Shown here: positions 35,214-47,506 of the stretch, piece after piece
Numbering within the stretch: the stretch's first letter is position 1
Layout: each line of letters opens with the position of its first letter
Origin: Hermatobates lingyangjiaoensis
Taxonomy: Eukaryota; Arthropoda; Insecta; Hemiptera; Hermatobatidae
DNA: 64,000 nucleotides
Direction of reading: 5' to 3'
Assembly (NCBI GenBank): GCA_026182355.1
Contig: JAPFBL010000324.1
Location: 248,001-312,000, forward strand
The notes under the pieces: generated by a model
The model's input: the letters and a program-made list of their open reading frames with translations, nothing else
Databases searched by the model: none
Told to the model about the DNA's origin: nothing
Program-made: the position numbers and the translations under genes

Positions 35214-36370
35214 CTAGAAAACTTTGACGGGTATTTTTCAAAATTATTAAGATGATATTCCAAAATATTATTGGAAATTATAGAATAGTAGAAAATATCA
35301 TTATTATTACAGTCCATAACTGTCATTAAATGTGGAGTTTCTTTTACACTTTGCAGCTCGAGATATTAATCTCTTTATTTTTATTCTAGGAATACTTGTT
35401 ATTCAGCTGTACGCGGGTAGGTAGGACTCACATTTTTAAAGTGAGCAAATTATGATTAACGCAAACGAAATTGAAAACAACTAACAATACCTACTTGTTA
35501 CAGTATCAGGCACATAAAAACACCTGTATATTTTCAAAATGAAAATATCTGTTTAGCCAGCGAAACCCAGCTTAAAGTCCATAACTTCTCTTCTACGTTG
35601 AGTTTTCAATCCATTTCAAATCTTAGGCTTTAAGTTAGACATACACAAATCTACTGACAAAAGTCATAACTTTGATTGTTATAACTGTTAACATGGATTT
35701 AGGATCGTTAACACGAAGGAAATTTTTATTTTTTTATCTAAGACTTTTATATTACTTTAGCAGAGTGTATGATTAGGCCACACGAGAGTCACAGAAATAT
35801 AAAATTCAAAACAATTGGTTGTCGACAGGTTTGATAATATGCTTACTGATAATAAAGTTGAGCAAAGGTCACTCCAGATTTTTTTATTTTTGTTATTAGA
35901 TAGATATAATAACATGACTATGTAGCAGTCATGTGACTCTGACATGACTTATAGTAGCAGAGTTTAATTGTGACAATATTTTGCCAACAATCAAATAAAC
36001 AAACGCTCAGAAATTTGTCTTTAGGTGTATTCGGTTTTTCTAATGTACTAAACGTAAAGATAACTTAAGCAATTTACAGACAAAACTTTTCTTTCATGTA
36101 TATATATTTTGGATATTTTTTATTCAAATCATGTCTATGTAATAACAAAAATAAAAGAAATCTGGGGTAACCTTCACTCAACTTTATTATAAGTAAACAT
36201 ATTATCAAACCTGTTGACAACCAATTAAGTTTTGAATTTTATATTACAGTAACTCTCGTGAGGCCTAATCATACTCTCTGCTAAAGTAATATCAAAGTCT
36301 TAGATAAAAAAATAAAAATTTCCTTCGTGTTAACGACCCTAAATCCATGCTATCAGTTATAACAATAAAA
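35214..36370 (-). mobile_element. Helitron-like element with 229-bp internal inverted arms
   Basis: On the minus strand the element ends in ATACCCGTCAAAG...CTAG at 35214, followed by T, as Helitrons do (CTRR end next to T). Arms 35671-35898 and 36140-36370 are inverted copies (GGATTTAGG.CGTTAACACG, TCTGG.GT.ACCTT) separated by about 241 bp. A diverged plus-strand copy lies at about 42720-43420. Confidence 0.55.
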
Positions 36371-36639
36371 TATCATTGATCTGAAACAATCTTATATGTT
36401 ATTATTGTTTTATATTTATTTTTAAACGCAGGGCTACAGTCACACTACGGCTATTTCTGTTGTTTGTAAAACAAACTTTAGGTTTTAAATTCTTTAAGTA
36501 ACTTTACAAATGTCCTTAGAGTTCTCTATCTTCTATTGTTTTTAGATATATTTTTCAAAAATCTTTTACTTCATATAAGAACCAGTTTTAGTTACATATA
36601 TATATATATACAAAACTAAAGTTTATCGGGACTCGGTTA

Positions 36640-36905
36640 GTTCTTCAGGTTCAAATTAAACTCTCATTGCCAACGTTTCGGTCTTTATTTAAAACCTTTT
36701 TCATAGGCAGAAGTATGAATTTTGAAACAGAAAAACTAAGTATTACATTGCAAATTATTTTACGTAATAAGCGGTTCTTCGTCAGAGTCAAAAATCCACT
36801 CTGCGAAGACCGCTTGTTACGGTTGAAAGATCTTAGTCTGCTTTTCCCATATCATATTGTGGTTTGATCATTGATTGTTATTTCACGTGTTCATGTGAAA
36901 TATTT
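36640..36905. repeat. Variant unit plus truncated family X foldback
   Basis: 36640-36720 is related to the right arm of 25632-25906. 36770-36905 is a family X pair whose left arm is truncated and whose right core reads CTGCGA (one A lost from CTGACGA). (TA)n lies at 36596-36610. Confidence 0.55.
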
Positions 36906-37980
36906 TTATATAAGCAAAAGCCAAGAAATTTTTAATATTTAGAATTCCAGATAATCTCCGAGGGCAGCACAAAAACACTTGCTGGGCCGCATGTGGCCCA
37001 TGCCTGATCTACGAGTATATATTAGCAAAGATTCAGTGTAATGGAAATCGTGTATTGCACTCTTTCCTCATCATAGAATCAGTCCTTTTGATGTAGAAAA
37101 GCCATTATTTTTTTCTTAATGGTTTTTCTAATTTTTTTTCCTGCTTCTGTCGATTTCCTCTTGTCTTTAGTATGTAGTCCCTTAGTAAAACTCTTCTTTC
37201 TCTGCAATTCTCATGTGACTATAAATAGAACATTTATCGTTTATTGTAAATGTAACTTATTTACTGGAAGTAAGATAATAGCTAATACAACTTTTTTCTT
37301 TATTCAATCGCCCAAGACGTGGCATAAAAATAGGAACTGTATTGTCATACAGAACCAAAAAGTAGTTTTCCTATGCACCAATAATACCCGAAAAGAATGA
37401 AGTTCTTAAACACACCAAGAATTATGATAAAGAAGAATAGATATGTTAAAGGGTGAAACACGTAGATTTATCGCAACACTTTTGCTAGACAACCGTCTTT
37501 CACCCTGGAGAGCATAATAAAATCCAATATTTTTGGAGTTTGTTTTTTTTTTAATTTTAGACATTTTATTGTTCTTACAAATTTTAATTCCTTAAAACAT
37601 TTTCAACTTTCTTGTATTAAAGCGAAAAAGTAGTATTATGCTTGAAACATTCTGATAAAATTTTTTGATACAAGGTAAATAAATCCAAACAGGAATAATT
37701 CGTTATTCCGCATTCAGTATAGCGATATTGCTCTTTGTAGTAATCAGATTTGTTGAATGTTTTTTATAAAGTTGATATTTTTGACTGTATTAGTTATCTA
37801 GCGTTATAAAAACTTTTTCTGAATTAAGAAAATATATTATACCGAACGTTAGAGTTCACATAATTTCAACAAAAAAGTTTGAAGCTAGTAGCTCATCCTA
37901 TCATAAGGTGCTACTTTTGGGTATAGTTTCATTATAATTCGTTTGTTTGAAAGGCTTTCACCTTTTACATTACTTCTTGA
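36906..37980. other. Gene-free AT-rich stretch
   Basis: The plus frame 37119-37400 is Phe/Cys-rich with no domain. I see nothing else. Confidence 0.4.
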
Positions 37981-37984
37981 TTCT

Positions 37985-38190
37985 ACATTAGGAGTCCTAA
38001 ATTTTGCCTAACTCAAGTGCATTTCGAGTATAGATCTTTAACATCGTACAGGCTCGGGACAGCTGATTGATGACGTACTCAGATTTATTCACTTCCCGCG
38101 TGAATAAATCGAGGGCCAGGTGGGTATCGAACCACGTACCTTGCATTTCAGAAGCAAGTGCGTTAACCACTGAGCTAACCTGGCTCCTCA
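37985..38190 (-). repeat. tRNA-derived SINE copy 5
   Basis: Minus strand: box A-like TTAGCTCAGTGGTTAACGC, box B GGTTCGATACC, body TTTATTCACGCGGGAAGTG, tail ending near AGGACTCCTAATG. The middle segment is shortened compared with copy 3. Confidence 0.85.
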
Positions 38191-38559
38191 TTTTAATTTG
38201 TCAAAGGGTATGACATGGAAATCGTGTCACACGCTTTCAAAATCAGTAATAATTTTTTTTTAATTTTATTTCAAAACATCTAAACATTTGTTGAAAAAAT
38301 CTAAAGTTTACTTTTAGTATTGCTGCTGTTGATTACATGGTAATCTCAAATTTTCAGCACTCTAGAATTAGTTGCTTATGAAAAAAACAATTTTTCTAAA
38401 ATCACATTTTGGCCAACAAGGTTACTTTCACATGATGTAATATTGCCCAAAACAATATGGTCCATCGCTCCTGTTTGAGTAAAATTTGAATTTCACCTCA
38501 AAAGCTACTGCCTGACCTGTGCTAACAAATACACCCACCCAGGTATTTAGTAAAATTAG

Positions 38560-38860
38560 CTTGAACATTAAAATGTTTAATGTTTATTTGTCATTCTTGG
38601 GTTGCGGAAGTGCAAGTTAGATCCTTGTCACAGGCGCTTCGTACTCTCGTTACAGCACCAATGGTAATCTCCGGCAAAATGTTATCATATTCTCTTGTTA
38701 AAAGGGCAATCTGTATATTGTCAGTAGACTCTGTCGAAAGATTATCTCAATTTAGGTCACCAGCGACAGCGATAATGCTGTTAAATTCCTATCCAATAGA
38801 TTTAACTCTGCAAATATTTACTTGTATCCTTCCACTATTTACATAAAGAATACCCCGCGA
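38560..38860 (-). pseudogene. Possible LINE endonuclease scrap
   Basis: The minus strand reads AVAGDLN, a stop, then DNLSTESTDNIQIALLTREY and IGAVTRVRSACDKDL. AGDLN resembles the GDFN block of LINE endonucleases and TRV..S the following conserved block. Weak and interrupted. Confidence 0.3.
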
Positions 38861-39289
38861 TAAATTTGGGTGGTAATTTCCTTCTTTTATGGTATTCTCT
38901 GGATCATAGTTACTACAAAAAAGATTATTGTTAAACAACCGTTTGAGAACTTAGGAGACACAGCGTCCAGCAGGAGTGATCAATTTCATCCACGACCACC
39001 TCCTGGCCACCTGTTGTGAATGGAGGTAGAAACCACCAGTTAGTGTCCTTGTGTCAAAAGGAAAATATGTTGCAGACCACCTTCTAACCTACACAGCTTT
39101 GGCACTAGTATTGACCCAACTTTGATGATCAAGTGAAGATTTATTTACTTAACCGAGGCGTTGAATGGCTGGAATGACACATAAGGGTGTTTTATGAAAA
39201 TAATAATAAATAAAAGTGTTCCAATAATATTCAAAACGCTTATTTCAATTGTTAAATAGACGAAAAAGTGGTGTCGTACTACATTTTAA

Positions 39290-39560
39290 ATACACTCTGA
39301 CCAAGGAGTGATTTCGTCTCTCACAGCCAGAGGTGAACATAGCACTGTCATCTGCAAAAGACATGATATAGGCGGTATCACGGCTCTTACTTCAATCCCA
39401 TTCCCGTGAAGTATCACGGAATAAGAGTTGTGCACAACTTTACTAATAGGTTTCTTATTATGGGCTACATCACGAGGAGTTGCTTCCTTCCGACTGCTAA
39501 CTCACCACGACTACTTGCAGGCCATACATCTACTTGGCAGCATAGACAGTCTAGGGAGGA
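39290..39560 (-). pseudogene. Decayed non-LTR reverse transcriptase piece
   Basis: Minus strand gives YIMSFADDSAMFTSG with FADD at the RT active-site block; upstream HGNGIEV lies in another frame. Too decayed to assign to a clade. Confidence 0.4.
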
Positions 39561-39897
39561 AACGTAGGTCAAGGGTCAGCTAGCAAGGTACATGCCAAAT
39601 TAGTTGACAGGCATCTAGGCCTTTTACCACTTCATTCGCTAATGTAATTTACTTGGCGGGATTCAAGGTAAACTAGCGCTTTTACTTGTCCCTTGTATTG
39701 TAAAAATAAAAATTTCCTTGGCTAGTTCTAACCTTTGACCAATGACTAGAACAGTAGTTTATACCATGAAAATACCAGAAGTAATATACATGTAACACTT
39801 GAATGAGAAATCATCACATGGAGCCGTATGCGACCCATTCCCCGACAAGGAAACGTAGCATATATAAAACTTGCTTTTACATCCAGCCCTGAGCGCG

Positions 39898-39911
39898 ACC
39901 CCCCCCCCCCC
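39898..39911. repeat. Poly-C tract
   Basis: About 14 consecutive C in otherwise AT-rich DNA, next to a GC-richer patch. Confidence 0.8.
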
Positions 39912-40596
39912 TCTAGTAATTGTTATTGAGCCGTACTAGTCGGCGAGGCGCAGAAATAGCCAAGACCATGCATTGGACAAAACTAAACATTTTGAATATA
40001 GATGATTAGAGGGTATAGCTGTCATCATGTTCTCATTTGCAATATTTTCAAGTAACTTTATTATGTTCTCTGATTCGAGGACTCTCAGTAGTTTAAAACG
40101 GTGATCAGTTGAAAATTGCACTTCTACACGATCTACTTATGCATGGAAGTAAACTTTAGACTCAACATAACCAATTATTGTCATAATTATTTACCTAATA
40201 ATTAAAATCCAGATAAAGGTAATATTTTAATTAATATTTCCTTTCCTTTAAGAATGTAAATTCATTCACCCTTGATTTTCATGAAAATTAAAAGATGATA
40301 GAATCATTTTAAAATCCAGGCATATAATGCAGGGGTTATTTCCGTTATTACCATCCCATGATAAAGAACATTCATTTAGGAGTTTTAGAAGGTCTCAAAT
40401 CGTTAAGACATTTTTCCGATCCTTAGATTGAAACACTTTTCTAAATTATAAAATTAAACAGAGAAATCGACTATCTGTTACTTAAGCGTTATGAAAAACT
40501 CAGAAACATCTTATATATCGAACTAGCGTACAGAATAGTATAATCAGATTACACAAATAAAAACTGATTTTCATGGATTTAGTTTTTTTATAGTCA

Positions 40597-40805
40597 GTAT
40601 GTTTATTTGTACTTAATGTTAATATGTACATTCGTACTTGATATTTATAACATCCATTCGTACTTCTTTGTCAATATGTATATTCGTACTCCATGGTCAT
40701 TACGTACTTGATACAAGTACGTACATTAGTGCTTCATGGGACAAATATACGTACATTCGAACTTGAGGGACACAAGATACATTTATACTTGGTGGTCAAT
40801 TTTGT
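40597..40805 (+). repeat. Decayed minisatellite, about 8 units of 25-32 bp
   Basis: Successive units carry TACATTCGTACTTGATG variants (CGTACTTGATA, CGTACTTCTTT, CGTACTCCATG, AGTGCTTCATG, CGAACTTGAGG, TATACTTGGTG). Units differ in length and sequence, so the array is old. Confidence 0.75.
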
Positions 40806-40909
40806 AGGATGTATCATCAATGTAACCCTATGCACATATGACACTTGAATTAATAACAGAAGGTCTAAACAGACATATAATTAAAGTTACAACTAGAAAA
40901 CAGAAAAAA

Positions 40910-40980
40910 GTGACTTACACTCACGATTATCGATCGTTTCGGCTTCTTGCCTTCTTCAGGAGAGAAGAAAAAGAAGAAGA
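40910..40980 (-). ncRNA. Hammerhead-like motif with longer stem III
   Basis: Minus strand: CTC, CTGAAGA, extra A, stem II GGC/GCC with loop AAGAA, GAA, then ACGAT/ATCGT as a true five-pair stem III, then GAG closing to CTC. The base expected at the cleavage site is absent, so it is probably inactive. Only unit of its kind here. Confidence 0.4.
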
Positions 40981-41279
40981 AACACAGCAATGGAAATGTG
41001 ATACGTCCACCGACCTATACAAAATCTGCTACTGTTTATTGTTATTTGTGTTCTATGCTTAACTTCGCTTTTCATACTTTGCTTATCCTTTTTAGTTTTG
41101 CCTCTTTCCACTTAAATTTCCTTTACTCTCGATTTTGCTATCCCATTTTGACTTTATGTTTAGTTACACCATCTCATTGGCAATATACATATGTACATAT
41201 CCATATTTTCAATTTATGGATTCAATGTATGAATGGATTTATGGATTTAATTTATCAAACCATATGAAATGAAAAAAAA

Positions 41280-42720
41280 AGACTAAGATCTTTCAACCCT
41301 AACAAACGGTTTCGTCAGTCAAAATCCGAACTGACTACGTGAAATCATGTTATATCCATATATGTATATGTATTTTTGCATACATATTATTTAGTTTAAT
41401 CAAATAATTATATTTCAAAAATGAAACTATTTTTATATTATGTCGGTCCAGTGAAAAGAAGATAGATAACTTTTCAATGTTTGTTCAGAGTATTCTTTAA
41501 TATGTGATGAAAGTAAATAACTGCGACAGAGAGTGTTTTTTCTACGAGTATATTTCTGTTTTCAGTATTATAATGTCCCTTCATAAGAAAAAAAAACTCA
41601 TTAACATTTCGATTATATGGTACTATTATGGTGAAAATATCAACATTCCATCTTACATTATTGGTAGTTGAGCGGAAAGAAAATAGTTGTAGTATTGACA
41701 TACAATATCTTTCTGGGCCTTGCTATGACCCCAAAATTATTCAATTCTTCTTAATTGGAACTGAATATATATTAATGATTGATGTAAACCACACAAAAAT
41801 TTATATACAATAAAATGGATAATCTTCCGCAATAAAGTTGTAACTTGTGTTTGTTCACGAACTCCTAGAATTTTGTTGAAATACCTCCATGATCCTATAT
41901 ACTCCAAAAACTATATGGCCAAAATTCCTTGAACAAATGTATTTCATGTTATATTACCTAATTTAAAAAAATGACCAAAGCATGAAGTAGGTTTTCTTTA
42001 AAAATAATTACCTCGATTTCATGGGGAATATTTTTGAAATCAGTTTGAATAATACCACAGTGGTGGTAGAGATGTTGGACCGTAGCTATTGATATTGATG
42101 TTGGACCGTAGTCGGTAGATATTGAATCTTACGTATATTCTGCCGGCATCAGTCGTTCAACTCTATCTATTTATTTCTCTCTTTCTTTAATATATAAGTG
42201 CTCTGCGGATCTTTTCAATCTCACAAATAACATTAGAATGAGCTTTAAATCACTTTCAATATGTTCTTTTTGTTTAGCATGAATTCACAGAAGCATTCAA
42301 GAATTCAGTCCCTGTTGAAGATTCGCAATTGTGAAACCGGTTGGGCGACTGTATCACCGATTCACGAGGTAAAGCTTCATAATAATATTATGTTATTGCT
42401 AACATGAATTCATTTTTGTTGCTATGTATTATCTATTCATTGCAATATATAATCAATATAACATGCATGTGTTGTTGTTATTGTTTTTGCTGTTCGTTGT
42501 ACAATCCATTTATTCTCATATATCAGGAAAAGACCATATTTTATAATGGAAAACTGTGCTTAGGTATTTATTTATGCCATGAATAAATGGCTAATGGTTA
42601 TTTAATAAACATTAATGTAATTTTATTTTGTGAAATAATTGTATTAATACTATTTTTAAATATTATGTGATGCTCTGATTTAATAGATAATAATACATTA
42701 AGTAATATATATAAATAAAA
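41280..42720. other. Gene-free stretch with two decayed ribozyme-like units
   Basis: A family X minus piece lies at 41280-41345. At about 42310-42350 the plus strand has CTGTTGA, GAAA and the palindrome ACCGGT with CAGTCC/GGGCGACTG able to pair on either side. No supported exon. Confidence 0.35.
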
Positions 42721-43420
42721 GAAAGGTTTTGTCTGTAGAACTGACTCATTTCCAAGATATCTTTACGTTTTATGCATTAGAGAAACCGAATCCACTCTCA
42801 AAAAATGTCTATTTATTTGTTTGTCCAAAATTTCTGCACAAGCAAACTCAGCCACCATAAGGCATAGTAGTTGAAACTTTTGACAGTAGGCTTTTGTAAT
42901 GTCAAACTATGTCAAAATTTAAGATTTGAATATTAATTCAACTTAAGTTGAAATCCAACGTAGAAGCGAAGTTATGGATTTCTAAGTTGTGTTAGACCAG
43001 CTACACAGGTAAACAGCTATATAGCTAAAAATATGCAAGTATTTTTGCTGTAGCAAATAGGTTTTGTTAGACAGATGACTTTAATTTTGTTTGCGTTTAT
43101 CAAAATTTACTCACCTTATGATTTTTATTGTTTTTTCTGTTCGTTGTACAATCCATTTATTCTCATATATCAGGAAAAGACCATATTTTATAATTGAAAA
43201 CTCCTACTGGCGTACTAAGTAAGAAGTATACCTTGAATAAAATCAAATTTGAGCTCAATATCTAAAGCTCCAAAACGTAAAAGAAACTCCAGATCTAATG
43301 ACACCTATGGACCTGTGCTCATAATGATATTTTCTATAATTCTATAATTTCTAACAATATTTTGGAATAACACGTATCATCTCTGAATTTTTATAAAGGA
43401 TACGTTGTTTTTGAAAGTAA
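42720..43420 (+). mobile_element. Diverged copy of the 35-kb Helitron-like element
   Basis: Shares in order the segments GTTTTGTCTGTA, AACCGAAT.CAC, CGTAGAAG.GAAGTTATGGA, TTTGTTTGCGTT.ATCA, and GAAACTCCA.AT.TAATGACA with the minus strand of 35214-36140. The Helitron-like 3' end is lost. Confidence 0.5.
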
Positions 43421-44530
43421 TAATTTAAAATGTGAATATAATAAGGGTTTTGACTGGTTTCTTTTGTTAATGAACACTATTTGACTAACTAGGCGCTAAT
43501 GCGACAGGGTGATCAGCCGAAAGAGTGTTCTTCTATGAGTATATCTGAGTTTTCAATGTTAATATCGCCCCTTCCTAAGAAGTAGAATTTATAACATTTT
43601 CGAGTTCTTTTTCCAAAACTCGAAAAAGTGAACTTAATGTATTATACAATTATATTTAGATTTCCGGAATTTTATTTTTAAAATTAGCATAACATTATGT
43701 ACATTTAAGAACTGTGAAAGTGCATTATTATAATTATTTTAATTAATCTATGGTTATAATTTTATAGAACAAGAAATATATTTTCTAATATCTATAATAA
43801 AATTGTTTATAGTATTGAAAAAGAAAATTGTTTAGAAATACCTGAATAATTTATGTAGAAGATTAGTAAAAGGTAAACAGTCTTCATATTTAAAAATTTG
43901 CAAAACTAAAGAAAACTATTGCAAGCTATTTAGAAGTCGAAACACAGAATACGGCAGAAGCACCATGTCCAAAAGGGAATAACCGAACCGACTGCGGCAA
44001 ACTGGTTTCACCGTCAGATTCCCGCACCTTCCCCCTCCAACTACTCGTCCAAGAAAACTTATTAATTTTATTACAAATGAACCTCGTTTGTTAAGAATAA
44101 AAAAAAATTCCTGTTATTCTCACCGTATTAAACTTGTTAGAAAGCTGTTTTCACTGCTTTTAGTTAAAACAGACCGTTTTGTTTGTATATTTTTTTGTTT
44201 TCATGACCATGAATTATACTCTTTGACAGGAAGAAACATCCTAACACAAATCCCAATGACTCGCTTCAAGCATTTTTCAGCCATTAGTGTTTTTAATATT
44301 TCTGTTTAAAAAGTTGGTTTTCCCTTTAAGAAGTTGCTCTATAAAATCCGCAAAATAATAGAATTTCCAATAACAAAAGAAAACAAAGATAGGTTACAAA
44401 AATGTTTTTAATTAATGACTTTTAAATAAATGTATATAGACTTCTTCTTTTTCTTGATAAATTGTAGATAATCTGTAAAACCATGTCATTCATAATCTTA
44501 GTCATGTCATCTGTGAATGTGCTTAAACAT
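43421..44530. other. Gene-free stretch
   Basis: A GC-richer patch at 43960-44050 (GAACCGACTGCGGCAAACTGG...) is unrecognised. The plus frame 44088-44309 has no domain. Confidence 0.35.
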
Positions 44531-44532
44531 GT

Positions 44533-44690
44533 TATTCCTAACACGTCGTCCCTCGGAGAGGACGTTAAGCCGTCGATCCCGAGCCTGTACGATGTCAGGT
44601 ACTCGTTAAAGATCCATACTCGAAATGAACATGAGTTAAGCAAAATTTAGGACTCCCAAAGTAGGATCTGTAGCATCACCTATTAAACAA
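44533..44690 (+). repeat. SINE copy 6, tRNA head missing
   Basis: Begins at ACGTCGTCCCTCGGAGAGGA and runs through GTACGATGTCAGGTACTCG to AGGACTCCCAAAGTAGGATC. The tRNA-like head and the CACGCGGG segment are absent. Confidence 0.75.
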
Positions 44691-45640
44691 AAAGCCGGTA
44701 AACGGCTGACGTTATCACCCGCAAGGGGATCAGTTTAAAAAAGAAAAAGGGGGGGTTCATTCATGATTGTAGTATCTATTCACCCTATCGGTACCGAAGG
44801 ACTTCAATTTATATGTATAACAATATGTCATTTTTTTATTTATATGGTTTTAACCTTGTTAATAAATATTAAATTTGTTTTACTTGGATGAAGTGAATTC
44901 AAGGTGGTGTTAGCACAGAAACTGATCAAGTGGTTATCATCGTGAAAGGTCGCATATCAGGATATTTAAATAAAGGGAAGTATTAATCTGGCCTCGACTG
45001 GTTTGCTTTCAGATAGCAGGAAACCATTACCTCCCTGTCTCTGTTCTCTCTTGTTTTATTCAATGTGTTCTTAAATGTCAAAGAAATCAGTGTCCTAGGG
45101 CTGAGAAGGCGCTCACTTATTTGGGTGGACTCCTTCGATATACCGTGCAGCTACTCGAAGATAATGGTGAGGAATGCATTTCCTCTGCTAAGCGCCGTGG
45201 ATAATAAAATAGCCGACCTTAATGATAGACTGAGAATGATGAAATAGTTAATACGACTGGGTGCCACAGTGTTGGATACGGCTCCACTCATTCCTGTGTT
45301 TTTCTATTAGGACAAAAAAAAAAGAACAGTTTGTTTTTGTCCAACAAAACAATAAAATACGAAGGTATTTTGGAAGATATTGGAAATACAAGGGTAGAGT
45401 AATTGAAAATTACTTTCCATTGGAAATGCCTTTGTAAAGTAATACGAAGATGTAAATGCGATAATGAATTAAAAACAGGATTAAAATGCCATCTCACAGA
45501 AAAAATTCGATTTCGATGAACTCAACGTTGTGGAGTTCTGTGAATCCATATGTGTATTTGGATGTATTTTGCACATCCAAAATTTCATTAACTCTGTGAT
45601 CTGTTATAGTGTGGTATTTACTCATATTGGGGAAAGTATT
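44691..45640. other. Gene-free stretch with an unrecognised GC-richer segment
   Basis: 45065-45247 holds a plus frame (KEISVLGLRRRSLIWVDSF..., ending LNDRLRMMK) richer in G+C than its surroundings. Not recognised; could be retroelement-derived. Confidence 0.3.
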
Positions 45641-45677
45641 AAGTCTTTACACAAAAAAGTGAATATATAAAAAACTA

Positions 45678-45716
45678 AACAACGCGTTTTGAACACTTGA
45701 TGTTCTTCTTCAGGTT
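45678..45716 (-). ncRNA. Hammerhead-like motif, family W, mutated
   Basis: Same plan as the right-arm copy, stem II GAACA/TGTTC, but the G of GAAA has become A (reads CAAAA), a change expected to abolish activity. Confidence 0.5.
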
Positions 45717-45872
45717 ACATGCACAAAATATATGCATTTATAAGCTACAAGAACATCGGGGCAAATTAATTAATCTTATGTTATTACTCAGTAGTGTCAG
45801 ATATTGTATTCACTTTTAATTAATTCACCCCGATATTCCTGAAGGTCATAAATGTATATATTTTGTAAATGT

Positions 45873-45911
45873 AACCTGAAGAAGGACATAAAGTGTTCGA
45901 AACGCGTTGTT
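45873..45911 (+). ncRNA. Hammerhead-like motif, family W, intact
   Basis: Stem I AAC (45873-45875) with GTT (45909-45911), extended by AAA/TTT across an internal loop. CTGAAGA, extra A, stem II GGACA/TGTTC, GAAA 45899-45902, stem III ACGCGT, T45908 at the cleavage position. Confidence 0.6.
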
Positions 45912-46660
45912 TAGTTTTTTATAATAAACTTTTTTGTGTGGAGACTTCATACTTTCTCTAATATGCAAAATTTTGTTAATATGCGTCAAATCGACTGTTT
46001 CACTGTAATTGATGAAAGTTCCTATATACAGGTCTTAGTGTGGAAAAGAACGGTATACTTATTGACAATATTGATGTTTAGGAAAGGCAATTTATGGCAT
46101 TTTCTATCACAATTGGTATTCATTTTTATAAAAAATCGCTTAAACTCTGTGATTCAACGGGAATCGGTGACTATATTCTATGTTGCCGTTGGCGTTAGTA
46201 ATATGCATTTTCGACAGTACAAATTTGTTGAATCCGTTATTTATTTGATAAACTTATCTTAAGTTCATTTTAACTGAACAAGAGGTAAATATTTAGTTTT
46301 AATTAACATTTTTTTCAGAAAATGAACTTGTCTAACTTTTAAAATCAACTGTTCTATTAATACTAACTGATACTGAAAACTTTTAATACCTCAGAAATCA
46401 GGCTTTAGAATTTATTTTTGCACACTATGCTGCTCTAAAATTCAACCTGATTCTATTTCTAAATCATAGAAAAATTCGGTTAACTCCATTGTTTGGAATA
46501 TCATTCTTTTAGGTATAAATATATAATACACGGTTAATACAAACAAAGTTTACCATTAGAATAGAATTCGAGCTGTCTGTCCAGTTGCTGGAAGACTCCA
46601 AAGTAGTGAAAAACAGACAAAAACGTTTGCGCACAAAAAAAATTAAAAAAAATGGCGTCG

Positions 46661-47506
46661 TCTTTTTTACTTTACTATAAGTAAAGTATAGTGATCGCGA
46701 AAGAAATCGATCTCAAGATTTTGACGGAATTACATGTTTTGAGGTCCCAGAAGTCGTTTTATGATGTTTTTTCGATGATGTTTGTATGTGAGTGTGTGTG
46801 TTTGTGTGAGTGTGGGTGGGTGTGTATCTAAAGATAGTGTTCACACTACGGTCCAGACTCTTTGATAGATCTCATTGATATTTTACTCAAAAATGGGCCT
46901 CATAGTGTAGATGAGCCTATTGTTTGCGAGCAATTATGCATGATGGGAAAGTCATTTTTTTTGCCATAAACCTGTTTTTAGACTACTTTTTTTTCTCCTA
47001 AACTATTAAGTCCAGAGTTTTGAAAATCTGACATTATCTTTAAGTCTACAAAAGTAATAAACGAAAAATAACCTAACTTTTTTAAAACTACAGGATTTTT
47101 TTTTCAATAAAATGTAAAAATTTTGACTTACAATTCAATCTGAAAGATTGTGAGAGCGATACAAGCCATACTGTTTAACGAATCAAAATAAAGCTATACC
47201 TAAAAATAGAGCATTCTGAGGAGGATGAGTTAAAATATTTTTTTTCAAAATTATATTCAACTATGGGGCGTTACAGTACATTTTCTCTTTCCAGAAAATA
47301 TTTATTTGACTCTAAACGGTTCATTAAAAAAGTATGAAATTTTGTCTGAAGGTACAGACAGCTAATATGGTGAATACAGAGGCAGCACAAAAAAAAATAA
47401 ATATATTTTTTCTTATTCTATAATTTTTTCAATAATATTTTGAAATACCATATATCCATCTCTGAATTTTTATAAAATACCCGTCAAAGATGGGCACGTC
47501 TGCTAG
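46661..47506 (+). mobile_element. Helitron-like element, diverged copy 3
   Basis: Begins TCTTTTTTACTTTACTATAAGTA and follows the 15126/30294 sequence for about 680 bp, then switches to a different 3' part ending ATACCCGTCAAAGATGGGC...CTGCTAG followed by T. The CTAG end next to T matches Helitron 3' ends, which supports classifying the family as Helitron. Confidence 0.65.

Larger units (their letters stand above)
45655..45925. repeat. Family W head-to-head foldback
   Basis: Inverted arms at about 45655-45785 and 45810-45925 (AAAAAACTAAACAACGCGTT and its inverse, plus the inner ATTAATT/CCCCGAT segments). Each arm carries a hammerhead-like motif: 45678-45716 minus and 45873-45911 plus. Confidence 0.75.

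Noticed and set aside
38560..39560. A single LINE spanning the endonuclease-like and RT-like pieces
   Set aside because: On the minus strand the RT-like piece would precede the endonuclease-like piece, the reverse of LINE order, so they are probably separate scraps.
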